Of a DNA stretch of 64,000 nt, positions 7,532 through 15,290 are shown piece after piece. This stretch comes from an uncultured Ectothiorhodospiraceae bacterium (lineage in GTDB: Bacteria > Pseudomonadota > Gammaproteobacteria > UBA6429 > Thiohalophilaceae): contig CAMYOL010000068.1 in assembly GCA_947260005.1 (NCBI GenBank), forward strand, positions 1 through 64,000. Direction: 5' to 3'. Numbering within the stretch: position 1 is the first letter of the stretch; every line of letters begins with the position of its first letter. The notes beneath the pieces are model-generated. The model searched no databases. It saw nothing but the letters and a program-made list of their open reading frames with translations, and was not told the origin of the DNA. Made by a program: the position numbers and the translations under genes.

Positions 7532-9796
7532 CTAAGCGTTTTCAGTCTTTTTGTTAGTCTTACTTTTCTTCACAGTCCCTTTAGCGGATGCATTGCTCAC
7601 GTTTGTTATCGATGAACTGGTCTGAGCAAAAACCCATTCAGGGACATTGCGAGCCATCAAGGTCTTCTTGCAGTGCTGTTGGTATTTTAGTGCCTCGCTC
7701 GGGTTATCTTTTGCAATAATTTCGCTGTACTGATCAATTTGTCGTTTGTAATTTATATGCCCTAACGTCTGCGCCGTGTAGTCGGCATCATCAATGAATA
7801 CCTGGGATAAGGATTCGTTTACCATACGATAATCAGATTTTGATTCAATAATTTTCACCTGCTTATTGGCAATTGCCGCCTGCATGGTGGCAACATCTCC
7901 AGATATATCCAATGATTTAAAGTTACGAAGTTTAGGTAAAGCTCGTGCAATTTTTGCCTGACGAGCGGCTTGTTTATTTGGTATGCGTATGATCAGCTCT
8001 TCTAAGATATCATTGGCCTTATTTAAAAACTGGCTGCCACCAAAAGTCAACACCTGCCCCACTTCCTGAGTAAAGACATCCTGCGCACAAACTTCTTCAT
8101 CGTGGGTGCGTGCGGCACTGATGCGGATTGGCAAAGCATTAGAGACAATCACTTCATCACCTAAGGTTAACATTGCCTGCACCGTGTAATTACCTGGTTC
8201 TGAAATATCCCAACCATTCTTACCGGCGGATAATAGCAACGTCTCATATAACGATTTTTCAGGATCGAGCAACATTATTTCTTTATCATGACAATAATGA
8301 GCAAAGGGTAACCACTGACGTGCAGGTAGACCGTCTTTTTTAATAATCATGGACATGTTTTCAAATTCGTTCAGTACATCTTTTTCAATCTGCTGCTGTC
8401 GGCTTGATACATTTTTTAGCTTCAATTCAAGATTAATCATCTCTAGAAACTCAAATACGGCCGAGCTTCGATTAACTCGAAGCTGCAAACTAAAATTTCT
8501 GGATTGTTCTTTTTCTATCTGTTCAAATCCATGATTATCAAACCAGTCCGCATTGCCCATTTGCACAAAATTACTCGGGGCATGGCGCATAAATAATAAC
8601 TCACTATCACTAAACCGATATTCAAAGTCCGAGAAAAAACTGGCCTGATCACCTTCGACAAAAAATGGATAATTCATAAAACTACGCGCTTCATTTTCGT
8701 TAGCCAACGGAAGCCAGGGATTGCCCAAAGATTTCTGCCAGGAATGAGCGAGGTTAAAGGCATGACCCATCTCATGCGCCGCTGTCCAGAAACGCATTCG
8801 TTTCACCCACGCATCTGGATGGGTATCACCGATAGGCGCATCTTCAATAAACGAGTCACTAAATATAGCAGTACCCTGACGATGATTTGGCCCGATTGAA
8901 TCAAACATCACGCCACCCAAGGTTGGACCCATATCATGTTGACGGGCAAACAGCGTCCACAACGACCATTGCGGCGCATTGTTAAACTTCGACCAGTAAC
9001 TTTGCATCGCATCGTGCATCTCTGCATCGCTCCAGGTATTGTTATTGCCAACGCCTTCAATCGGTACCTCACCGCTGCCACCTGAATTGGTCACATCAAA
9101 ACCTGCTCGCCTATACACAGTGTTAAGTGATAAATTCTCACAGGCAATCGTTGCAGGTCGGTTTGGATGAGCACAACTCTCAATACGGGTCACGGCCTTT
9201 TCAAAAGGTACATCTGAAACCCGGTCATACTCAAATTCAACAGGATGATAATAAGTAGATTTAAAATTAAAGATTAACGATCTTGAAGGCGCACCACCAC
9301 CATAGAAGGTTGCCTTTAATCGACGCTGATAAGGATACCAGCTACGTTTCACTGAAATACGCACACGGGTATGTCGCATCGCATTACGCGGACCATCTTT
9401 GTACCAGATACGACCCAACCAGGTATTTGCGCTACGTGTTCGCGACAAATGTGCTATCCAGTGCACACTACTTAACAAACCGGTTCGAACCGTCCCACTG
9501 GCCTGTATCTGTGGATAACGACCATCTACATCAAGACGCAAAACCTCTTTATATTTAGGTGAAGGCCGATAGGGGAAAAAACCCATCTCGTTTTCAAATT
9601 CATCAAAAGACTCATCTACCCCCGAACGTTCACTTCGTCTGCTCCCCCTTCGCCCCCGACTCTCGTATAAACCGCTGACCGACAATTGTGGCAACATCGG
9701 AATATGAAACTCATTTGTCGCATCCGCCTCCAGGGTATTATCAAAATCAACGTCCTGCATCGAAATGTCGTCATGACTTATTTCATTGTCATCCAT
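7532..9796 (-). CDS. metzincin-type zinc metalloprotease, no signal peptide
   Basis: A 754-residue protein. The zinc site HEMGHAFNLAH (His341, Glu342, His345, His351) matches HExxHxxxxxH of metzincins, with Asn at the usual Gly position. The later SFMNYP supplies the Met-turn. Residues 1-90 are acidic with an Arg-rich patch; about 90-200 is a beta-rich domain; about 255-420 is the protease; the C-terminal part holds another beta-rich domain (about 480-570) and a Lys-rich tail. I chose the ATG at 9796 because GGAGAAAA precedes it at the right distance; an in-frame ATG at 9823 has no such site. There is no signal peptide or transmembrane helix, so it is either cytoplasmic or exported by a dedicated system. 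Substrate unknown. Confidence 0.8.
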   Translation of the reverse strand: MDDNEISHDDISMQDVDFDNTLEADATNEFHIPMLPQLSVSGLYESRGRRGSRRSERSGVDESFDEFENEMGFFPYRPSPKYKEVLRLDVDGRYPQIQASGTVRTGLLSSVHWIAHLSRTRSANTWLGRIWYKDGPRNAMRHTRVRISVKRSWYPYQRRLKATFYGGGAPSRSLIFNFKSTYYHPVEFEYDRVSDVPFEKAVTRIESCAHPNRPATIACENLSLNTVYRRAGFDVTNSGGSGEVPIEGVGNNNTWSDAEMHDAMQSYWSKFNNAPQWSLWTLFARQHDMGPTLGGVMFDSIGPNHRQGTAIFSDSFIEDAPIGDTHPDAWVKRMRFWTAAHEMGHAFNLAHSWQKSLGNPWLPLANENEARSFMNYPFFVEGDQASFFSDFEYRFSDSELLFMRHAPSNFVQMGNADWFDNHGFEQIEKEQSRNFSLQLRVNRSSAVFEFLEMINLELKLKNVSSRQQQIEKDVLNEFENMSMIIKKDGLPARQWLPFAHYCHDKEIMLLDPEKSLYETLLLSAGKNGWDISEPGNYTVQAMLTLGDEVIVSNALPIRISAARTHDEEVCAQDVFTQEVGQVLTFGGSQFLNKANDILEELIIRIPNKQAARQAKIARALPKLRNFKSLDISGDVATMQAAIANKQVKIIESKSDYRMVNESLSQVFIDDADYTAQTLGHINYKRQIDQYSEIIAKDNPSEALKYQQHCKKTLMARNVPEWVFAQTSSSITNVSNASAKGTVKKSKTNKKTENA

Positions 9797-10321
9797 TAGC
9801 TTTTCTCCATTAATTATTATCAATATATTTACTTTTTATGGGGCGAAACGACTACCGGCAACTGATGACGCACTGCTGGCGATAATGTCAGAGTCTACTA
9901 ATGAATTACTTAAAAATAACAAACATTCTTCACAATTTAATTCATTATCTGGCGTTAATTATTTCAAATGATTTTTATCGATTGTTAGTTACTGGATACG
10001 ATTTTGGCGAAATGACGAAAACTTTAATATTAAAAAGTCATGTCTAAATTCCATGGTCTTCCTATACAAGTATTGGTTAGGTTTTCTGCATAGCACTCAT
10101 TGCTGAGTTATAGAGTTACTTACCATAATTTATTCCAGGTTGGGTCAGGCTTGCTATTGATTCATCTGAGTATATGTTCATTTATCACCACACTAAGCCT
10201 TTAGTCGCCTCCTGCTGGATTACTCGCCCGATGAATGCGAGTCTAGTTATATCGCACATTTAATGTCTGTTATTACCTTAGTTAGTAGGCAAAAAATTGT
10301 ATAACATGGATGGAGGTTATA
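9797..10321. other. 525-base intergenic region between divergent genes
   Basis: AT-rich stretch between the divergent metalloprotease and cytochrome-like genes. It must hold both promoters, but I see no convincing -35/-10 pair, no RNA gene and no long repeat. Short open frames here lack ribosome-binding sites. Confidence 0.5.
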
Positions 10322-11422
10322 ATGAAAAGCTTTATTTTAGTGAGTATTCTATTTTTACTTGTAGCACTAAATGCATTTGCCGATGTAAGACTATATCCAC
10401 AACAGTTACATGAAATAACTCATTTATACGACATAGAAGAGTCGCATGATGACGTTGATACAAATGATATAAGTGAAAGAACAAAGGCAGCCCGTAAAGC
10501 AGATCAGGAATTTTGGAAATTAATCCATGGTGAAAACAATTATAAAAACTTTGATAAGGTTATTCATAAACTAAACAAAGCACACATTAAAGATCCTTCG
10601 GATGTTTATACGATTGCACACATCGGCTGGGCTAACATGTGGGCTCTGTCTGAAGGAATAGGGATAGGAATTGCACAACAAGAAAATGCTCTGTTGTATA
10701 TTCAAATAGCTGAAGAAAAATTTTCACAAGCGTCCAGGCTTGCACCGGATGAACCGAGAATTTTGGGATTCTTAGGTTATTCACGTCTGGCACTAGGTGC
10801 CGCGACACAAAATATTGATTTATTAATTAAAGGTCAAGCCAATGTAAACCGATCTATCGATCTTTGGCCTGAATGGGCACATTTTGGTGCAGCCTATGGA
10901 CAGGATGCCAGTGCACCTTACAATTCACCGCAATTTATGCAGGCACTAGAACATTATTGGCAAACACTTGATGTTTGTGCCAATACACCCATCGATCGTG
11001 GAAATCCTGATTTTTTTCCTTATATACCTCAGCAAACCCTGGTAGGTCCAGATCGGGCCTGCTGGGACAGCTGGATAGCACCTTATAACTTAGAAGGATT
11101 TTTTTTAATCATGGGTGATAGTCTGGTTAAGGCAGGAAATACCAATGCCGCATTTATTATCTATAACAATGCAAAATTGTTAAATAATTATAACTCCTGG
11201 CCATTTCGTGACTTATTGGAAAATCGAATCAGCAATATACAAAATAATATAAATACATTTCGCCAACCAATATCGGTCGGCCAGGCTGTTGATCTTGAAA
11301 CCACTATGATAGTGAATACATCAATCTCCTGTGCTATATGCCACCGTGGAGATGCGGATAAATATTTTGAACGTCCTGACTGGGTTGGAGAAAATGCCAA
11401 CGAGTATTTTCGGCCTTTTTAA
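10322..11422 (+). CDS. exported helical-repeat protein with one C-terminal c-type haem site
   Basis: A 366-residue protein of unknown function. The start is the ATG at 10322, preceded by GGAGG; an ATG 12 bases earlier overlaps that site. Residues 1-20 are a signal peptide ending NAFADV. The middle (about 60-300) is helical and contains TPR-like segments. Near the C-terminus, SCAICHRGDA gives one CxxCH haem-attachment motif (Cys337, Cys340, His341). A covalently bound haem in the periplasm is therefore likely. No cytochrome biogenesis or oxidase genes are nearby. The CxxCH is so close to the end that it does not form a standard cytochrome c fold, so the assignment as a haem protein is inference. 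Confidence 0.8.
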   Translation: MKSFILVSILFLLVALNAFADVRLYPQQLHEITHLYDIEESHDDVDTNDISERTKAARKADQEFWKLIHGENNYKNFDKVIHKLNKAHIKDPSDVYTIAHIGWANMWALSEGIGIGIAQQENALLYIQIAEEKFSQASRLAPDEPRILGFLGYSRLALGAATQNIDLLIKGQANVNRSIDLWPEWAHFGAAYGQDASAPYNSPQFMQALEHYWQTLDVCANTPIDRGNPDFFPYIPQQTLVGPDRACWDSWIAPYNLEGFFLIMGDSLVKAGNTNAAFIIYNNAKLLNNYNSWPFRDLLENRISNIQNNINTFRQPISVGQAVDLETTMIVNTSISCAICHRGDADKYFERPDWVGENANEYFRPF

Positions 11423-11734
11423 TTAAATATATAACCGTTGATCTGACAGCCACTCAGTAGAACCGAGCGTCTGTAAGGTCCAATTACCAACAACAGATGG
11501 GCAGTTCGACTTATCAGAAAAATAGTAGGTGTTTAACACGATTACCCTTCAACTTTTAACAATCAGTAATTGTGACTATCCACTTCACTGGCGTATTAAC
11601 TCATTGTTTTTAATAGACTTATTAATCGCCAAGCAAAATAGTGCGAAATAACTATTGACGTATATTAATATTTGATTATATTCTAATAATCAAAGCACTT
11701 TTAGTACATTTTTTTATTTTAAGAGAGAGAAATT
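11423..11734. other. intergenic region upstream of the rhodanese gene
   Basis: Becomes AT-rich towards its right end. It holds the likely rhodanese promoter at 11655-11682; I see nothing else in the remainder. Confidence 0.4.
11655..11682 (+). promoter_or_regulatory. probable sigma-70 promoter of the rhodanese gene
   Basis: TTGACG (11655-11660), a 16-base spacer and TATATT (11677-11682), about 52 bases before the ATG at 11735. Confidence 0.5.
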
Positions 11735-12325
11735 ATGAAAAACCTAACCAATCTTTTGGCCAGCCTAATGCTGGTGATGTCTGCCTCTGCCATTGCCGGT
11801 GATGTGGACCCAACCAAACTAAAGAAAAAGAAACTGACCCCACAGGGGTTGTATCTAACTGCCCAGGAGACCTACAAGATGGTATCGGCAGAAGGTAAAA
11901 ACTTATTGTTCATCGATGTACGTACCCCTTCCGAAGTCGAATTTGTCGGAGCACCTAAAAGCATTGACGGCAACATTCCATATATGCTGAATGATTTCAC
12001 TGAGTGGGATGAAAAGAAAAAACGTTTTAAGAAAGTACCGAACAGCAATTTTACTGTTTTACTTGAAGATGCCCTAAAAGCAAAAGGCCTGGGTAAGGAA
12101 GATAAAATTGTCTTGATGTGTCGTTCTGGCAGCCGCAGCGCCAAGGCCGCCAACCTGCTGCATCAAGCAGGATACGACAATGTCTATTCTGTGATCGAAG
12201 GTTTCGAAGGTGACTCGTCTAAAGTCGCTAGTTCAAAAGGTCAGCGCACGGTAAATGGTTGGAAGAACGCCGGCCTGCCATGGACTTACAAGCATGAAGA
12301 AGACAAAATGTATCTTGAACTCTAA
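11735..12325 (+). CDS. exported rhodanese-like sulfurtransferase
   Basis: A 196-residue protein with a signal peptide (about 1-22, ending ASAIAG) and one rhodanese domain (about 45-180). The active-site loop is MCRSGSRS, with the catalytic Cys and six-residue loop intact, so it can carry a persulfide; IDVRTPSE is the conserved strand near the domain start. The periplasmic location suggests sulfur transfer or cyanide/thiosulfate handling in the envelope; the physiological donor is not evident. A GAGAGAG motif precedes the ATG. It stands alone between a promoter and a terminator. Confidence 0.9.
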   Translation: MKNLTNLLASLMLVMSASAIAGDVDPTKLKKKKLTPQGLYLTAQETYKMVSAEGKNLLFIDVRTPSEVEFVGAPKSIDGNIPYMLNDFTEWDEKKKRFKKVPNSNFTVLLEDALKAKGLGKEDKIVLMCRSGSRSAKAANLLHQAGYDNVYSVIEGFEGDSSKVASSKGQRTVNGWKNAGLPWTYKHEEDKMYLEL

Positions 12326-12354
12326 ATCTTAGTACTCGATATAATGTGTTAAAG

Positions 12355-12386
12355 ACGCCCCTTCAGAAATGGTGGGGCGTTTTTTT
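12355..12386 (+). terminator. Rho-independent terminator after the rhodanese gene
   Basis: ACGCCCC (12355-12361) pairs with GGGGCGT (12374-12380), followed by a run of T to 12386. Confidence 0.9.
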
Positions 12387-12490
12387 AAGACTACCTTCAA
12401 TATCTAAACATATAAGTTTCAAACAAAAGCTCACTTTATCGTGGTATGTTCAACATAAGTTTGAAGGGTTTGTTATCTAAAAATAAATCA

Positions 12491-12602
12491 TTATTGCGTT
12501 TCCAACCTTCGCTTAACGTACGGCGGTATATCGAACTTAATGTCAAAATCATATTCACCTGACCTATCTAGCGTATAATGAAACCAGGTCCACGACTGAG
12601 TT
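12491..12602 (-). pseudogene. possible 3' remnant of an unidentified gene
   Basis: On the minus strand 12602-12491 reads as about 36 residues rich in Asp, Phe and Tyr (for example GEYDFDIKFDIPP) and ends in a stop. A stop codon also lies directly upstream and no start codon is present. The composition looks protein-like, resembling the last strands of a small alpha/beta protein. It directly follows the kinase-like gene. It could be chance. Confidence 0.25.
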
Positions 12603-12616
12603 TAGTCTGTATCCAT

Positions 12617-13930
12617 TTATACGAATCCAGCGGCAATCAACGACACCGCAAATCCAATTCCAGCTTGACGCCAGAACCGTGCATTATTAATCGGGCAATC
12701 TTTGATATCAGGTTGTAGATAGTAAAAACTGACTACGGCAATGGCGACTAAACTCGCACCCAAGCTCGCATTGGCGATCGCCGTAAAATCAATCCCCACG
12801 ATTAACATCCAGGGTATAAAGATGATAATACCGGCCTGCACTGTGCAACGTGTCCACAATATAATTCTATTTATGTCGGGGAATTGGTGATGTAAACGCG
12901 CAAGACCGATCATCCCTAACTGCGCTGCAAAACTAACTGTGTATGGATAATACAGTTCGTTAATATTTTGATCTCGAGCGATAAACAACCAGACCATGCC
13001 CGGCACGGTGACGGAAAGAACAGCACGAGCATCATGAATGCGTTCTGTGTTTTCCTGTGTTTTCGGCGACAACACATGATAACTAATAAATACTAATATC
13101 GCTGGCAATAACCAGGTCCAGTCACCTGCGGCCCAACAGAGATACCCTGCCAGGGCGGCGGCTAAGGCGGCACTGTCATTTAAGGTCGTACGTTTTCGAT
13201 ATAGAAAGAAAAACACAAATAAAGCGACAATGACTATCAACCGAACACTTAATTCGGGCACGTTCATGTCCATATAGACTTTTAACAACAAAAATCCGCC
13301 TAATGGAATAAACAGGTTGTCGAGACCCTGCCACGACACCGCCTCGATGTACATGACTAAGGTGGCGATGATTAGCGCAATTAACAGAGTTTCAGTGCGG
13401 CCAACCTCGGTAAATAACAAAAGCGGAATCAAGGTGACTAACAGTGCCATAGTAAAAAAGGCAATTGAGCCTTCTGTGCTTTTAACGCCATCGGAGGTGG
13501 TGTATTTAATTGTGCCATAACGTACACCAATTAATGCGGCGACCGCATCGGCCAGGGTTAAGATCAGCACGGGAATGATATACAGGATCGGGGCGTCCTG
13601 ACTCAGGGTAAAAATAATAGCAATTGAAATCGGAAAATAGATCTCACCTAAGGACTGCCGAGCCACCCCGTGCACCACATTGCTGATGGATTTGGTTTTT
13701 ATAAACTTAACTGCTAACAAGGCGATGACGGCCAGTACGGCGAGTAAGATAACGGGCCAGGCCGTACTAAATATCCAGGGGAAACTTAGCGTGACCAGCC
13801 CCATGCCAATGTGTAATAACTTGCGAACTAATTCTGGATGGGGCTGTTTGTTTTTCTGGTAGTAGGCCAATGCACCGACAAGCCCCGCCAATAAAGATAA
13901 AACGATGATAATCCCAAACCATGGATTCAA
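12617..13930 (-). CDS. membrane phytol/dolichol-kinase-like protein with a second membrane domain
   Basis: A 437-residue multi-pass membrane protein. Residues about 30-215 match the phytol kinase/dolichol kinase/CTP-transferase family: HPELVRKLLHIGMG near 32, LADAVAALIGVRYG near 126-139, and KSTEGSIAFF near 150. Such enzymes phosphorylate long isoprenoid alcohols using CTP. The C-terminal half (about 230-437) is another set of membrane helices beginning with TLNDSAALAAALAGYL, which weakly resembles the DUF92 family that includes phytyl-phosphate kinase VTE6, though the family's DTxxSE motif is not visible. If the resemblance holds, the protein would carry both steps from alcohol to diphosphate. 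Its start lies two bases after the DUF3419 gene, indicating co-translation. Confidence 0.8.
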   Translation of the reverse strand: MNPWFGIIIVLSLLAGLVGALAYYQKNKQPHPELVRKLLHIGMGLVTLSFPWIFSTAWPVILLAVLAVIALLAVKFIKTKSISNVVHGVARQSLGEIYFPISIAIIFTLSQDAPILYIIPVLILTLADAVAALIGVRYGTIKYTTSDGVKSTEGSIAFFTMALLVTLIPLLLFTEVGRTETLLIALIIATLVMYIEAVSWQGLDNLFIPLGGFLLLKVYMDMNVPELSVRLIVIVALFVFFFLYRKRTTLNDSAALAAALAGYLCWAAGDWTWLLPAILVFISYHVLSPKTQENTERIHDARAVLSVTVPGMVWLFIARDQNINELYYPYTVSFAAQLGMIGLARLHHQFPDINRIILWTRCTVQAGIIIFIPWMLIVGIDFTAIANASLGASLVAIAVVSFYYLQPDIKDCPINNARFWRQAGIGFAVSLIAAGFV

Positions 13931-13932
13931 AC

Positions 13933-15030
13933 CTAGATCACCTCTTCGACGATGAACTTACTGTAAAAAAAGGCCTTGTCATCTAAATGTAATCGTTCTG
14001 ATAATTCTGTTAACGGTTTTATTCGGTCATAATAGCTTTTCGGAGATTCGCGCGGGGCTAACATGTTCCAGTAGGCGAGGCGTGCGCCAGAAGCCCCTGC
14101 TTCGATGAGCTTATCCAACAAAGTAGTAAAACTGTCTTCGGACATGTATTCAAAGATATCACTCAGATTATAACCGGCAATGGCATTGGCTCCCGCCTCT
14201 TCTAAATAGGCCTCAATCGATGACTGTCTCCACTCCAGGCGATCCAGATTATTCCTGATCTTATCAAAATTTTCTTCACGCAAAGCAAATGGCAGGGCAT
14301 AGGGATGCTCTCCGGTGAGTATCCATTGCAAATAAGGATTCTCGGATGGGTTTAATTCAGTTAAGGCATGTTTAGTACGCTCCAGTATTCTGTCCGCGAC
14401 ACTGCCTTCGACGTATTGAAAAAAACTGGGGTCCCGTCCCATGCGTCCCATCACAAAACGGGAAAAAAATATTTTAAATAAGGCCCGCCAACGCCAGTTG
14501 TTCCAGACATTATCATAAAAGGTTTTACGGTAGGTAAGATCACCACCCTGGATTAGCTGGTTAATGCGTTTACGTGAATGTATTAACGGGATGACTTTGT
14601 TTTTAAATAAAGCAAAATAACGTTCGAATTTTCCGGCCGCCCCAATCCCCTGTTCGATCGCATCGCTTTTATTATCCCAAAATGTTTGTTCTTGTTTTGT
14701 TAATAAGGATCGGCAGCGTTGATAGAGATCGGCACGTTGCTGGCTTGGTTTTGAACCGATGAGTTCTAATAATTCAGAATGCTTGAGTTCTTTATAGGCG
14801 GCAACTCTTAGCGCCAGACAATTTAATTGGGTGGTATTTAGATCCAATGCGACAACGCGTTCGGGTGACTGGCTTAAAATTGCCAATGCATTGTCACCGG
14901 CAGATGCGATTGATAAATAGACGCCCCCTTTACTTGGCACTAATGCCTCGACCAGGATATCCGCATCTTCCCAGCATTGGGCATATCGAATCAGATCAAA
15001 TTCGGCACGTGCTTCTACTTCTGATGACAT
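13933..15030 (-). CDS. BtaA-like (DUF3419) AdoMet 3-amino-3-carboxypropyl transferase
   Basis: A 365-residue protein with the opening YAQCWEDADILVEAL, the nucleotide-binding segment SIASAGDNALAIL (about 40-52) and VVALDLNTTQL, all features of the DUF3419/BtaA family. BtaA transfers the 3-amino-3-carboxypropyl group of S-adenosylmethionine to diacylglycerol, the first step of betaine-lipid synthesis. BtaB, the N-methyltransferase that completes that lipid, is not in this window. Given the isoprenoid neighbours, the acceptor could be a different lipid alcohol. It is separated from the upstream phosphotransferase gene by 260 bases and nearly abuts the downstream kinase gene. Confidence 0.85.
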   Translation of the reverse strand: MSSEVEARAEFDLIRYAQCWEDADILVEALVPSKGGVYLSIASAGDNALAILSQSPERVVALDLNTTQLNCLALRVAAYKELKHSELLELIGSKPSQQRADLYQRCRSLLTKQEQTFWDNKSDAIEQGIGAAGKFERYFALFKNKVIPLIHSRKRINQLIQGGDLTYRKTFYDNVWNNWRWRALFKIFFSRFVMGRMGRDPSFFQYVEGSVADRILERTKHALTELNPSENPYLQWILTGEHPYALPFALREENFDKIRNNLDRLEWRQSSIEAYLEEAGANAIAGYNLSDIFEYMSEDSFTTLLDKLIEAGASGARLAYWNMLAPRESPKSYYDRIKPLTELSERLHLDDKAFFYSKFIVEEVI

Positions 15031-15290
15031 CTAACGAACTCCCCACGTATTTATTATATTTTTAGTATTCCATAAATGAATTCTTGCTTCTCGAGATTCC
15101 TGTTCCCGTCGTTCCCCTGGAGAGGGGAATCTATTATATATGGATTACCGCCTCGGCCCTGGCTCCTGCTTCGCCCTACCGCCTACGTCCATGTAGGCGT
15201 CCGCGGGTAAAGTGCCCCCACGGGTATGTCTGGGGATGACAGTATATTCGGAAATGATGCCGCGAGTTCAATAATGACGGCATCAAACCT
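15031..15290. repeat. palindrome-rich intergenic stretch, possible degenerate dispersed repeat
   Basis: Holds several short perfect inverted repeats: TTCCCCT/AGGGGAA (15112-15129), CGCCTAC/GTAGGCG (15180-15199) and CCCCA/TGGGG near 15211-15235. It is richer in G+C than other gaps here. The pattern resembles the dispersed non-coding repeats common in Gammaproteobacteria. It interrupts an otherwise tightly packed operon and could affect expression of the two downstream genes. Confidence 0.4.

Noticed and set aside
9797-10321. Short open frames in the gap, including a 61-codon frame at 9786-9971
   Set aside because: No ribosome-binding sites, no domain, and low-complexity AT-rich composition.
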